A DNA stretch of 64,000 nucleotides, from assembly GCF_014192015.1 (NCBI RefSeq), contig NZ_JACHXJ010000004.1, forward strand, positions 463,327 to 527,326, read 5' to 3'. The DNA is from Paenibacillus rhizosphaerae. Its GTDB lineage: Bacteria > Bacillota > Bacilli > Paenibacillales > Paenibacillaceae. Position 1 is the first letter of the stretch. Each line of letters opens with the position of its first letter. This document shows positions 50,183 to 59,899 of this stretch, piece by piece. The notes below the pieces were generated by a model. It was not told the origin of the DNA and made no database searches. It was given only the letters and a program-made list of their open reading frames with translations. The translations under genes were made by a program, and so were the position numbers.

Positions 50183-51811
50183 TCAGTGCGTCTGAGCCGC
50201 GAGGTCCTTCCGAAACTCGTTCGGCGTTCGGCCTTCCTGCTTCTTGAACACCTTGCTGAAGTATTTCTCATCCTGATAACCGACCATTTCGGCAATCTGG
50301 GAGATGCGCAGCTGCGGATTGTGCAGAAGCAGCTTGGCCTTCTGAATCCGGATCCGGGCGAGAAAGTCGGAAAGGTTCACATGGAATTCCTGCTTGAAGC
50401 GTCTGGAGATGTATTCACGGCTGAGAAAAAAGCGCGCGGCCATTTCCTGCAGGGAAATATCCTCGGCATAATGGCTTTCCAGGTATGCGGCGATGTCGTG
50501 GATGATATGATTCTCCCGCGAATGCTTCTGCGTCAAAATTCGGCTGGCTGCGGTCAGCCGCCCCTCGTATTGGGAAGTCCACAGGCCATAGGACAGCCGT
50601 CCATGCTTGTCGAGCGGGAGGGAGCGGGGAAGCTCCAGCAGGGCGTCCTTGTCAGGACTTGGCGCCGCTGCCTCGGCGCCCTGATCCATCCACTGCTTCA
50701 GCATCCAGTCCCACTCCGCGTTCCACTGCACCAGCTGCTCGGGCGTCACCCGATCGAGCTGCCGGACGGCCTGCATCCAGCCGTCCACGGCGGCGCTAAT
50801 CTGCTCGGTGCTGCCGCTGAGCGCAGCCAGGCGGAACTGCTCCTCGTGCGCGCTCAGGCGCAGGGGCCGCGGAGCAGCCATGCCGGCGGCGCCCTGCGAA
50901 TGGAGCCAGGCGGCGGGGCCCTGAAGGCTGCGCTGCCAGAGCGCCCGGTGCGCCTCCTGATAGGAGCGGGCGAGGCCCTCCGGGAACGGCTGGAAGGACC
51001 CGGCGCCGATATGCACGCTGCGGTGCAGGGTGGCGTCAATGCCGCGGTGGATGTTCTCCAGCAGGGAGGACAGAGGCATGGAGTCATCCCATAGGAGCAG
51101 CACGATTTCTTCAGGGTTCGCCAGATGATGGAAGGCGAACCCTTTTCGTTTGGCCGACAGCAGCTCGTTGCCGATATTCGTCAGCGTAAAATAGAGCAGC
51201 TGCTTCATGCGGGCAAACTTCTCCAGCAGCTCTTCGTCCAGCTGCTCCGTGCTGATGACCGCCGCGGCGCAGCGGTCGATTTGCTCCGGCAGGCCGTATT
51301 CCTCCCGCAGCTGCTGGAGGATCTCCTCCCGGTGCCCATGCCCGCCGATCAGATCGGACAGCAGCTTGTCGGCATAATGCGGCCGCATCCGGTTCATCTC
51401 GATGCTCTGGCGGCTGCTCTGCTGCCGCTTCAACTCCTCCTCCCGGCAGGCCTCGGCCGCTTTCTCCAGCGCCTCGTTCAAGGCGGCGGGGTCCACCGGT
51501 TTCAGGATGTAGTCCATCCCGCCGTGGCGGATGGCATGGCGGACCAGATCGAAATCGTCATAACCGCTGATGACGATCGTCTTCATCTCGGGATGGCTCC
51601 CGCTCAGCCATTCCATCAGCTGCGTGCCGTCCATACGCGGCATGCGCATATCCGTCATCACGATCCGGGGAGCGTGCTCCTCGATCATCTCCGCCGCCGA
51701 CTTCCCGTCGGCCGCTTCCAGGATGTCCGTAATGCCATGGCGCTCCCATTCCCCGAGCAGCTTGATGGCTTCCCGGACATGCATCTCATCGTCTACAATT
51801 AACACTTTCAT
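50183..51811 (-). CDS. YesN-family response regulator (REC plus AraC)
   Basis: A 542-residue regulator: receiver domain with KVLIVDDEMHVREAI and phospho-acceptor Asp near residue 54 (VMTDMRMPRMDG), a long middle domain without recognised motifs, and a C-terminal AraC pair of HTHs (MAARFFLSREYISRRFKQEF and IAEMVGYQDEKYFSKVFKKQ). It starts at ATG 51811, five bases after the kinase stop; the TTG at 51820 is too close to GAGGAG. It likely controls one or both flanking ABC cassettes. Confidence 0.93.
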   Translation of the reverse strand: MKVLIVDDEMHVREAIKLLGEWERHGITDILEAADGKSAAEMIEEHAPRIVMTDMRMPRMDGTQLMEWLSGSHPEMKTIVISGYDDFDLVRHAIRHGGMDYILKPVDPAALNEALEKAAEACREEELKRQQSSRQSIEMNRMRPHYADKLLSDLIGGHGHREEILQQLREEYGLPEQIDRCAAAVISTEQLDEELLEKFARMKQLLYFTLTNIGNELLSAKRKGFAFHHLANPEEIVLLLWDDSMPLSSLLENIHRGIDATLHRSVHIGAGSFQPFPEGLARSYQEAHRALWQRSLQGPAAWLHSQGAAGMAAPRPLRLSAHEEQFRLAALSGSTEQISAAVDGWMQAVRQLDRVTPEQLVQWNAEWDWMLKQWMDQGAEAAAPSPDKDALLELPRSLPLDKHGRLSYGLWTSQYEGRLTAASRILTQKHSRENHIIHDIAAYLESHYAEDISLQEMAARFFLSREYISRRFKQEFHVNLSDFLARIRIQKAKLLLHNPQLRISQIAEMVGYQDEKYFSKVFKKQEGRTPNEFRKDLAAQTH

Positions 51812-51816
51812 GGCTG

Positions 51817-53679
51817 TCAATTCTCCTCTGTATGAACTTCCCCCGGCCCAGCCTCTGTGCGGGCTTCTGCCGTTTTGTTTTCATCGGCATGTATATCTTC
51901 TGTATCCATTTCCAAGGAAATACGGACTCCCTGCGGCTCGAGGTTTTCGATCCGCATGCCGACGTCATGATGCGTATACAGCTGCAGACGAAGCAGGACG
52001 TTGCGCACCCCGATTTCTCCGTTTTCGCCTGCCCATTCGTCCTCCGGTTCGCCGTTTCCCCGGCCAGCCAGCTGTTCCTGCAGCATGGCAAGCTTCCCCG
52101 GCTCGATCCGGGTGCCGTTATTTTCAATCACGATCTGCAGTACGCCGTCTTCCTTCATCCGGCTTTCGATGCGAACCCTGCCCTGACGGCCTTCGTGATC
52201 CATGCCGTGCTTAAAGTAATTTTCGATCAGCGGCTGAAGGATCATTTTCGGCATGGGCACATCCAGCGTATCCGGCGCCAGATCCAGCGTGTAAACGAGC
52301 TGGTCCCCGAAGCGTTCCTTCTGCAAGTCCAGATAGAGCCGGACGTGATCGGCCTCGTCCCTCAGCGTCACCAGCACGTCGTTGTTGCGCATGCTGTAGC
52401 GCATGATTTTGGCCAGGGAAGAGAGCAGGGCGTAAATCCGCGGAACGTTATTTTGCAGCGCCAGTGTTCCGATCGACTGCAGGGTGTTGTATAGAAAATG
52501 GGGGTTGATCTGGGCCTGCAGCGCTTTGAGCTGGTTGGTCTTGTTCGCCAGCTCCAGCCGGTATTCCCGCAGGATCAGGTTGTTGATCGTATCCATCATC
52601 TGCCTGAAGCGGGTGAACATAATGCCCGTCTCGTCCTGCCGGTTCCAGGAAATGTCGACGTCGAGCTGGCCGGATTGAATCCGATTCATGTAGCTGGTCA
52701 GCTTCTTGATCGGATCGGTGATCCGGATGGAAATGAACAGCGTGCCGAAAATGATGACCCCCAAAGCGATGACCGCAATAGCAGCGTTAATCTGGGTCAA
52801 TTGTCTCGCGCGCTCGTACAGCGTGCTGTTCGGAATTCTTTTAATAATGGTCCATTCGGTATAAGGCGTCTGCATCTTCTCGAATACGTTCATGGCGCCG
52901 CCGCTTTCGAAAAAGCCCTCGGTCTGCGTTCCCTTGATTCGCTCCAGCAGTTCCTTGTCCGTGACCTGGGTGCCGAGCTGGCTGTCCCGCCCGGAATAGA
53001 CGACCGTGCCGCCCTGGTCGACGACCAGCAGCTGCTCCTTGTCCTTGTTGAACAGCTGCTCGGCAATATCCGCCACCGAATCCAGGCTGACGTCGATCGC
53101 CAGCAGGGCCAGCACCTTCTCCGACGGCACGTTGGTGATGGACCGGTGGAAGGTGAAGACCATTTTGTCCGAGTAGGAGGTCGGCGACGGGGGAAAACCA
53201 TAGTCATGGCTTTTATGGGTCGGCTCGATCGCCGTCGTATATTTTTCATACCCTTGGGTCGAAATGTAGGGCTCGGTCCGGTACTCCCGCTTCGGGTAGA
53301 TCGCAGGGGTAACCAAGGTGGATTGGCCGGACTGGGTGGCGTGCAGGTAAATCCGCTCGATGCCGTGCACCGTGTTTAAAATATTTTGCAAGGACGTATA
53401 CACCTCGGCCACCGCCCGGTAGTCGTCCGGGATTTTCCGCAGGTTGCGCAGGAAATTGGCGTCCGTGTACAGGGTGAGCGAAGCCTGGTTGATGCTGTTC
53501 AGATAGTTCGTCAAATTGACCTTGCCCTGGTAGATCAGGTTCCGGTTTTCTTCGAGTGCCTGCTCTTTGATCGTCTCCTTGGTGTGGATATAAGTAATCG
53601 TAATGGAGAGCAGCAGCGGGACGGTCGTCGCCAGCAGCATAAACTGAATCAGCCGCGAACGGATGCTGCGGAACTTCAT
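51817..53679 (-). CDS. YesM-family sensor histidine kinase
   Basis: A 620-residue sensor: N-terminal membrane segment (about 10-30), a large extracytoplasmic dCache-like sensor, a second segment (about 287-310), HAMP, His_kinase region QINPHFLYNTLQSIGTLALQ (about residue 390), and a HATPase with QPLIENYFKHGM and GEIGVRNVLLR. The C-terminus is extended by a Glu/Ala-rich tail. It starts 139 bases from the divergent cassette B permease, so its promoter region is shared with that cassette. Confidence 0.94.
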   Translation of the reverse strand: MKFRSIRSRLIQFMLLATTVPLLLSITITYIHTKETIKEQALEENRNLIYQGKVNLTNYLNSINQASLTLYTDANFLRNLRKIPDDYRAVAEVYTSLQNILNTVHGIERIYLHATQSGQSTLVTPAIYPKREYRTEPYISTQGYEKYTTAIEPTHKSHDYGFPPSPTSYSDKMVFTFHRSITNVPSEKVLALLAIDVSLDSVADIAEQLFNKDKEQLLVVDQGGTVVYSGRDSQLGTQVTDKELLERIKGTQTEGFFESGGAMNVFEKMQTPYTEWTIIKRIPNSTLYERARQLTQINAAIAVIALGVIIFGTLFISIRITDPIKKLTSYMNRIQSGQLDVDISWNRQDETGIMFTRFRQMMDTINNLILREYRLELANKTNQLKALQAQINPHFLYNTLQSIGTLALQNNVPRIYALLSSLAKIMRYSMRNNDVLVTLRDEADHVRLYLDLQKERFGDQLVYTLDLAPDTLDVPMPKMILQPLIENYFKHGMDHEGRQGRVRIESRMKEDGVLQIVIENNGTRIEPGKLAMLQEQLAGRGNGEPEDEWAGENGEIGVRNVLLRLQLYTHHDVGMRIENLEPQGVRISLEMDTEDIHADENKTAEARTEAGPGEVHTEEN

Positions 53680-53818
53680 GGAAACACCACTCTTTCGGGG
53701 TGCGTGAGGTATGTCATATCAATATTTTCCCCCTAACGGTTCACGATCCTCCGTGTTATTGAAGAACCGCTTCCCTCATACTGAAGTAGTCATATACGAA
53801 TGAAAAGGGGAGATCAGG

Positions 53819-54700
53819 ATGAATCGGCAAAAGTCATCCGGGCTGCTCCAGCAGCTGATATTCGTGGGGCCATCCACGATTTTTTTTCTCATCATCATTG
53901 TCGTTCCGTTCCTGCTGGGCTTATATTATTCCTTTACCGACTGGAACGGGGTATCCGGCGACGTCACCTGGGTCGGATTCGACAATTTCAAACAAATCAT
54001 AACCAATGATCCCGATTTTGGGAAGGCTTTCTGGTTTACGGTAAGGTTCACCGTCATCGGCATTATTGTAACCAATGTGCTCGGATTTTTTCTGGCCTAT
54101 TTTCTGACCAAGCCTTTGAAGTCGCGCAATGTGCTGCGGACGATATTCTTTATGCCGAACGTCATCGGCGGGCTGTTGCTTGGATTTATTTGGCAGTTTA
54201 TCTTTGTAAAGGGTTTCTCGGCGCTCGGCAGCGCCACCGGCTGGCACTTCTTCAACCTGCCTTGGCTGGGGGACGAAACGACGGCCTTCTGGGGCATCGT
54301 CATCGTGTTCGTCTGGCAGACTGCGGGCTACCTGATGGTCATTTATATTTCTTCGATCAATAATATCCCTAAAGATATCCTTGAGGCCGCTGAAATCGAC
54401 GGGGCCAGCAAGCTGCAAATCCTGAAATCGGTCATTGTGCCGCTGGTGATGCCGGCCGTTACCGTCTGTCTGTTCCTGGCCATTTCCTGGTCGTTCAAGA
54501 TGTTCGACCTGAACCTGTCGCTGACGAAGGGCGGACCATTCCGCTCCACGGAGTCGGTAGCGCTCAACATTTATAATGAAGCATTCCAGAACAACCGTTA
54601 CGGGCTCGGAACCGCCAAAGCGATCATCTTCTTCGTCGTGGTTGCCGTCATAACCAGCCTTCAGGTTAAGATCACGAAAAGCAAGGAGGTCGAATCGTGA
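53819..54700 (+). CDS. CUT1 sugar ABC permease, cassette B (MalF type)
   Basis: A 293-residue permease, the same length as its paralogue at 47069 and similar along the whole sequence; the EAA loop is EAAEIDGASKLQILKSVIVP. It begins cassette B, divergent from the YesM gene, with GGGGAGAT before the ATG. It overlaps the next permease gene by four bases if GTG at 54697 is used. The duplication is described under findings. Confidence 0.93.
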   Translation: MNRQKSSGLLQQLIFVGPSTIFFLIIIVVPFLLGLYYSFTDWNGVSGDVTWVGFDNFKQIITNDPDFGKAFWFTVRFTVIGIIVTNVLGFFLAYFLTKPLKSRNVLRTIFFMPNVIGGLLLGFIWQFIFVKGFSALGSATGWHFFNLPWLGDETTAFWGIVIVFVWQTAGYLMVIYISSINNIPKDILEAAEIDGASKLQILKSVIVPLVMPAVTVCLFLAISWSFKMFDLNLSLTKGGPFRSTESVALNIYNEAFQNNRYGLGTAKAIIFFVVVAVITSLQVKITKSKEVES

Positions 54701-55536
54701 TGGAAGCATCCAAACAATACCGCTGGGGGACGCTCGTTACCGAAATCATCATGGTGCTGGTTGCGCTGCTCTTCCTGGTCCCGTTCTACTTTTTGTTCGT
54801 TAACTCGGTGAAAACATTCGGCGACCTGCTGACGAACTCCGCCAGCTGGCCGAAAACCTTTGAGTGGCACAATTACAGCCGGGCCTGGGACCTGACCAAC
54901 TTCCCGTCGGCGCTGTGGAACTCGCTGGTCATTACTGTGATCAGCAACGTGCTGCTGGCGCTGTTCAGCGCCATGGCTTCGTACCGGATGGTGCGGCACA
55001 ATTCGCGGTTCAACCGCTTCCTGTTTATGATTTTCGTGGCCGCGATGGTCATTCCGTTTCAATCCATCATGATTCCGCTGGTCAAAGTCACCAGCACGCT
55101 GGGCCTGATGAACAGCATTCCCGGACTCATCGCCTGCTACCTCGGCTTCGGGGTGCCGATGACGGTGTTCCTGTTCCACGGTTTCGTCAAATCGATTCCG
55201 CTGGAAATCGAAGAAGCCGCCACGGTGGACGGAACGAATATTTACGGGACGTTCTTCCGGATCGTCGTTCCGCTGATGAAGCCGATGTTCGTCACCGTCA
55301 TCATTTTGAACACGCTCTGGATCTGGAACGATTACCTGCTGCCGTCGCTGGTGCTGCAAAGCCCGGATCTGCGGACGATTCCGATCGCGACCTTCGCCTT
55401 TTTCGGACAGTTCACGAAGCAGTGGGACCTGGCCCTGCCGGCGCTTGTTCTAGGCATTCTGCCGGTCATCGTCTTTTTCCTGGCCATGCAAAAATATATC
55501 GTCGAAGGTATTACGCAGGGGGCGGTGAAAGGCTAA
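54697..55536 (+). CDS. CUT1 sugar ABC permease, cassette B (MalG type)
   Basis: A 279-residue permease with the EAA loop EEAATVDGTNIYGTFFRIVV and six helices; it lacks the low-complexity N-terminus of its paralogue. AAGGAGG is seven bases from the GTG at 54697 and ten from the ATG at 54700; both give essentially the same protein. Translationally coupled to the preceding permease. The 172-base gap to the binding protein contains a TATAAT box near 55618 but no clear -35. Confidence 0.93.
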   Translation: MMEASKQYRWGTLVTEIIMVLVALLFLVPFYFLFVNSVKTFGDLLTNSASWPKTFEWHNYSRAWDLTNFPSALWNSLVITVISNVLLALFSAMASYRMVRHNSRFNRFLFMIFVAAMVIPFQSIMIPLVKVTSTLGLMNSIPGLIACYLGFGVPMTVFLFHGFVKSIPLEIEEAATVDGTNIYGTFFRIVVPLMKPMFVTVIILNTLWIWNDYLLPSLVLQSPDLRTIPIATFAFFGQFTKQWDLALPALVLGILPVIVFFLAMQKYIVEGITQGAVKG

Positions 55537-55708
55537 AGCCCTGCAACGGCGAACAACAGGTCAATCCCTTCCCCCTGTTTGATCAATATCGTAAGTGCCG
55601 GGGGGACAGGCCGTTTCCTATAATGAGGGAGTAAGCGATTTCAACAAGAGAACAGTTTAATGAAGCATTCCGCTTGATACGCAAGAAGAAAAGGGAGGAT
55701 TCTTAATC

Positions 55709-56986
55709 ATGAAAAAACGGACCAAAATGGCGCTGGCTTCCGTGCTGGCCCTTTCTGTCGTACTGGCCGGCTGCGGTTCCAAAACAGATAAAAGCGCCGA
55801 AGGCGCGAGCGGCGGCACCAAGACGATTCACATTTTCCAATTCAAGGTAGAGATCGCCGAGGCGCTGAACAAGCTGAAAGCCGACTATGAAGCCAGCCAT
55901 CCTGGCGTCAAGCTCGACATTCAGACCGTGGGCGGCGGTTCGGATTACGGAGCGGCGCTGAAGGCGAAATTCGCTTCGGGCGAGGAGCCGGATATTTTCA
56001 ACGTAGGCGGTTATACCGATCTGGATACGTGGCAGGCCAAGCTGGAGGACCTGTCGGGCGAAAAATGGGTCGGCGATATGGTGGATGTTGCCAAGGACCA
56101 AATCTCCAAGGACGGCAAAGTGTACGGCATGCCGATGAATCTGGAAGGCTACGGCTTTGTCTACAATAAAGACTTATTCAAAAAGGCGGGCATTACCGAC
56201 GTTCCCAAGACGTTAACCGAGCTTGAGGCCGCCGCCAAAAAGCTTCAAGACGCGGGCATCACCCCCTTCGTCAACGGATACCAGGAAGGCTGGATTCTCG
56301 GCCAGCACTCCCTGAACGTGGCTTTTGCGCATCAGAAGGATCCGGGCGCTTTCATTGAAGGCCTCAACAACGGAACGGCCAAGTTTGCCGGCAACGAGCA
56401 AATGGAACAGTTCATGAACCTGTTTGACCTGACGCTGAAATACAGCAACAAAAATCCGCTGACGACCGACTACAACACGGAAATGACGATGTTTGCGAAC
56501 GGACAGGCGGCTATGACGCAGCAGGGTAACTGGACGCAGGTGCAGATCGACGGCATCACGCCGAACATGAACATTGGTATCCTGCCAATGCCGATCAACG
56601 ACAATGCGGCGGAGAACGACAAGCTGCTCGTCGGCGTGCCGAACAACTGGGTTATCAACAAAAACTCCAAGGTGAAGGATGACGCGAAGGAATTCCTGAA
56701 TTGGCTCGTCACATCCGACGAGGGCAAAAACTACATCACCAAAGAATTCAAATTCATTCCTGCCTTCAAGAGCATTAACGCTACCGAAGAGGATCTGGGC
56801 GCGCTCGGCGCGGAAGTGCTGAATTACAGCAAAGAGAACAAGCTGCTGAGCTGGCAGTTTGCGAGATTCCCGGAAGGAGCATGGAACGAGTTCGGCGCAA
56901 GCATGCAGGCGTACATCGCTGGCAAGACCGACAAGGCCAAGCTGCTCGAGGACTTCCAAAATACGTGGGATAATTTGAAGAAATAA
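55709..56986 (+). CDS. Sugar ABC substrate-binding lipoprotein, cassette B
   Basis: A 425-residue lipoprotein with lipobox VLAGC (Cys at residue 22) and a KSAEGASGG tether. It aligns end to end with the cassette A protein, differing mostly at surface positions and near the C-terminus (WQFARFPEGAWNEF here versus WNWFRFPFGMQPEF). GGGAGG precedes the ATG. A hairpin after the gene (57012-57045) separates it from GH31 and may allow partial read-through. Confidence 0.94.
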   Translation: MKKRTKMALASVLALSVVLAGCGSKTDKSAEGASGGTKTIHIFQFKVEIAEALNKLKADYEASHPGVKLDIQTVGGGSDYGAALKAKFASGEEPDIFNVGGYTDLDTWQAKLEDLSGEKWVGDMVDVAKDQISKDGKVYGMPMNLEGYGFVYNKDLFKKAGITDVPKTLTELEAAAKKLQDAGITPFVNGYQEGWILGQHSLNVAFAHQKDPGAFIEGLNNGTAKFAGNEQMEQFMNLFDLTLKYSNKNPLTTDYNTEMTMFANGQAAMTQQGNWTQVQIDGITPNMNIGILPMPINDNAAENDKLLVGVPNNWVINKNSKVKDDAKEFLNWLVTSDEGKNYITKEFKFIPAFKSINATEEDLGALGAEVLNYSKENKLLSWQFARFPEGAWNEFGASMQAYIAGKTDKAKLLEDFQNTWDNLKK

Positions 56987-57011
56987 GATTAATCAGCATT
57001 CGAACGACCTG

Positions 57012-57045
57012 GAGGCTTCCTTTTGAACCAATGAAAGGGAGCCTC
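57012..57045 (+). terminator. Attenuating hairpin between cassette B and GH31
   Basis: GAGGCT (57012-57017) pairs with AGCCTC (57040-57045), extended by CCTTT/GAAAGG. Only a weak T-run follows (TTCATCTT), suggesting partial termination. Confidence 0.55.
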
Positions 57046-57071
57046 TTCATCTTAGAGGAGGGAAGCCGAAT

Positions 57072-57587
57072 ATGGAGGGCAGTGAAGCAATCCGGCCGGA
57101 TAAAGACGGACCTGTCATTGTGCAGGAGGCTTGGGAGAACCTGGGCATGTATACCGGCGTTGAGAAAAGAGAAAAAACCTACTGGGTACGAACGGACCGC
57201 GGGGGAGCGGCCGTGGAATTCGTCACGGACGACATGCTGCGCATCAAATACTTCCGCGGGACAGAGCCGGAGATGTCGACCACCATCGCTATCGACCCGG
57301 CCGCTGCGGCTGGGGGCGAAGTTCAGGCGGAGCTGGAGGAGACGGAAGGAGGCGTCCGGTTCCGCACGGCGTCGCTGGAAGTGACGCTGGACAAGCTGGG
57401 ATTGTCCCTGACCGTAAGAGACCGGGGAGGAAACGTACTGGCCGAGCAGAAGAGCATCACCTTCAGCCCGGACGGATCGGCCACCGGCGTGTACGACATG
57501 CCGCAGGATTCCCATTTCTACGGACTCGGGGAGAAATCGAGCTTCCTCGATAAACGCGCGCGAGCGGTACACCAACTGGAACACTGA
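57072..57587 (+). CDS. GH31 alpha-glucosidase, N-terminal fragment (frameshifted)
   Basis: A 171-residue open frame that encodes the N-terminal beta-sandwich domain of a GH31 alpha-glucosidase, through DSHFYGLGEKSSFLDKR, the conserved start of the family core. After residue 163 the reading frame changes and stops at 57587. The missing continuation (GERYTNWNTDVYAPH in the next frame) is present in the DNA and joins directly to the C-terminal fragment. One extra base in a CGCGCGCG tract explains it. GAGGAGGG precedes the ATG. Confidence 0.75.
   Translation: MEGSEAIRPDKDGPVIVQEAWENLGMYTGVEKREKTYWVRTDRGGAAVEFVTDDMLRIKYFRGTEPEMSTTIAIDPAAAAGGEVQAELEETEGGVRFRTASLEVTLDKLGLSLTVRDRGGNVLAEQKSITFSPDGSATGVYDMPQDSHFYGLGEKSSFLDKRARAVHQLEH
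57554..57563 (+). other. Frameshift site within the GH31 gene
   Basis: AAACGCGCGCGAGCGG reads as AAA CGC then one extra base before GAG CGG. Deleting a single base in the CG repeat restores a continuous frame of about 817 codons from 57072 to 59523. It may be a sequencing error, a true pseudogene, or phase-variable slippage. Confidence 0.8.
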
Positions 57588-57603
57588 CGTTTATGCTCCG
57601 CAT

Positions 57604-59523
57604 ATGCCGGAGATCGAGGCGCTGTACGAATCGATTCCGCTGCTGATTCATATGCACGGCTGCGTTAGCTGCGGACTGTTCCTCGATAATCCGGGACGCT
57701 CGGATTTCGACATGCGCAGCCATGGAGTCGCCTTCACGGTCAGCTGCACGACCGGCAGCTACGACCTGTACTTCATCAACGGGCCGGAGCTGAAGGATGT
57801 CGTCAAGCGCTACACCGCTCTGACCGGGCGGATCAAGCTGCCGCCGAAATGGGCGATCGGGTATCATCAGTCCCGTTACAGCTACATGAACCAGCAGGAG
57901 GTGCTGGAGCTCGGCCGGACGTTCCGGGCGAAGCAGATTCCGTGCGACGTCATTTACTTGGATATTCATTATATGGACGAATACCGGGTGTTTACTTTCG
58001 ATCCGGTGCGGTTTCCGGATCCGGCCGGCATGATCCGCGAGCTGCGGGAGATGGGGATCCGGATCGTGCCGATTGTGGATCCCGGCGTCAAGAAGGATGC
58101 AAAATACCCGGTTTATCAGGAAGGGATCCGGGAAGACCATTTCTGCAGGAAACTGGAGGGAGATCTGTTCTTCGGCGAGGTATGGCCGGGGACAAGCGCC
58201 TTCCCGGATTTCACCGACGACCGCACGGCGAAGTGGTGGGCGGATCAGCATGCCTTCTATACCGAACTCGGCATCGAAGGCATCTGGAACGACATGAACG
58301 AGCCGGCGGTGTTCAACGAGTCCAAGACGATGGACCTGGACGTGATGCACCGCAACAACGGCAAGCCGCTGACGCATGAGGAGCTGCACAACCTCTACGG
58401 CCTGCTCATGTCCAAATCGACCTTTGAAGGCATGAAAGAGCAGCTGGACCGCCGCCGCCCGTTTGTGCTGACCCGCGCCGGGTACGCGGGCATCCAGCGG
58501 TATGCGGCCGTCTGGACGGGCGACAACCGGAGCTTCTGGGAGCATATGGCCATGGCCATGCCGATGGTGCTGAACATGGGGCTCTCCGGCCTGGCGTTTG
58601 CGGGTCCGGATATCGGCGGCTTCGCCCACCATACCTCCGCGGAGCTTCTGATCCGCTGGACGCAGATGGGCGTCTTCTTCCCGTACTGCCGGAATCACTC
58701 GGCCTTGGAAACGGTGCGGCAGGAGCCGTGGTCCTTCGGGGAAGAGGCCGAAGCCATCCTGCGGGAGTACATCGGGTTGCGCTACCGCTGGATGCCGCAA
58801 ATGTACAACCTGTTCCATGAGGCGTCCGTGACCGGGCTGCCGGTCATTAGCCCGCTCATTCTGGAGTATCCGCACGATCCGAACGTGACGAATCTGTGCG
58901 ACCAATTCCTGCTCGGCGACAACGTGCTGATCGCGCCGGTCTATCGCCCGGACACCGACCATCGTGCCGTATACCTGCCCGAAGGGACTTGGCTGGACTA
59001 CTGGACCGGCGAAGGACATGAAGGCGGGCGGTATATCCTGGCCCACAGTCCGCTCTCCGTTTTGCCGGTCTATGTGAAAGCCGGCAGCATAATCGCGGAA
59101 GGTCCGCTGAAACAGCATGCGGAAGACGAAGCGGACGATACGGTAACGTTCCATGTGTACGGCGCGGAAGCAGACGGCGATTTCCAAACCGCTTACCGCC
59201 TGTATGAGGATGACGGGGTGAGCTACGGCTACGAAGTCGGAGCATACAGTGAATTGTTGCTCGAGACGCGGGCTGAGCAAGGTAAGTTTGTGCTTTCGTA
59301 TGCTTACCCGCACCGGCAGTACGAAGCGCGGCGCAGCCGGCTGCGGATCGTGCTGCGCCGGCCGAAGTTCCGCCCGGCTGAAGTCGAAGGGCTCGGACAG
59401 CTGACGCCAGAGCAAATGGAGCAGGGGGCGCTCGGCTGGGCCGTCGATGACCGAAGCGGCGACCTGATCATTCAGGTCGAGGATCGGCCCGAAGGCGGTC
59501 AGTGGGCGGTTATCTCTGCCTGA
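57604..59523 (+). CDS. GH31 alpha-glucosidase, catalytic fragment
   Basis: A 639-residue open frame with the GH31 (beta/alpha)8 catalytic domain and C-terminal beta domains. The nucleophile Asp is in GIWNDMNEP (about residue 231), the acid/base Asp in VWTGDNRSFWEHM (about residue 306), and RAGYAGIQRY, PDIGGF and the substrate-loop WAIGYHQSRYSY are also conserved. The family releases alpha-linked glucose (or xylose) from non-reducing ends. No signal peptide is present in either fragment, so the intact enzyme would be cytoplasmic and act on sugars imported by cassettes A and B. The ATG at 57604 is internal to the original gene. Confidence 0.85.
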   Translation: MPEIEALYESIPLLIHMHGCVSCGLFLDNPGRSDFDMRSHGVAFTVSCTTGSYDLYFINGPELKDVVKRYTALTGRIKLPPKWAIGYHQSRYSYMNQQEVLELGRTFRAKQIPCDVIYLDIHYMDEYRVFTFDPVRFPDPAGMIRELREMGIRIVPIVDPGVKKDAKYPVYQEGIREDHFCRKLEGDLFFGEVWPGTSAFPDFTDDRTAKWWADQHAFYTELGIEGIWNDMNEPAVFNESKTMDLDVMHRNNGKPLTHEELHNLYGLLMSKSTFEGMKEQLDRRRPFVLTRAGYAGIQRYAAVWTGDNRSFWEHMAMAMPMVLNMGLSGLAFAGPDIGGFAHHTSAELLIRWTQMGVFFPYCRNHSALETVRQEPWSFGEEAEAILREYIGLRYRWMPQMYNLFHEASVTGLPVISPLILEYPHDPNVTNLCDQFLLGDNVLIAPVYRPDTDHRAVYLPEGTWLDYWTGEGHEGGRYILAHSPLSVLPVYVKAGSIIAEGPLKQHAEDEADDTVTFHVYGAEADGDFQTAYRLYEDDGVSYGYEVGAYSELLLETRAEQGKFVLSYAYPHRQYEARRSRLRIVLRRPKFRPAEVEGLGQLTPEQMEQGALGWAVDDRSGDLIIQVEDRPEGGQWAVISA

Positions 59524-59555
59524 TCGGCCTAAATACGGATTTTATGGTTGTATTC

Positions 59556-59609
59556 AAGCCGGAACCGGTTCAGGGAGCTTTGTGCTCCCGGGACGGTTCC
59601 GGCTTTTTT
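59556..59609 (+). terminator. Terminator after the GH31 gene
   Basis: AAGCCGGAACCG and CGGTTCCGGCTT form a 12-bp stem, with an inner GGGAG/CTCCC hairpin, followed by TTTTTT. Confidence 0.88.
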
Positions 59610-59899
59610 AGTTATTTTAAATATAAAAAAGCTAGATCGTCGGAAAATCGGGTTCCTTATACCGCAAGAATAACCGTGCTAAATGCGGTCTGGTTTCGTG
59701 GCATGTACGTCGATAAGACGCGTTTCCATTGACTCGGCGGGATCAGGCTGGGGAAAGACCAGGCGGCCCCATAGTGGGAAAAAAGCATAAAAAAATAGTG
59801 AAAAATGCCTAAAAAAGACCCGGTTCTCGTTTTTAAATTCATGCGTTTTCGTATAAGATGGAAGTATATGTGTAACTACGGATACGACAGGAGACTACC

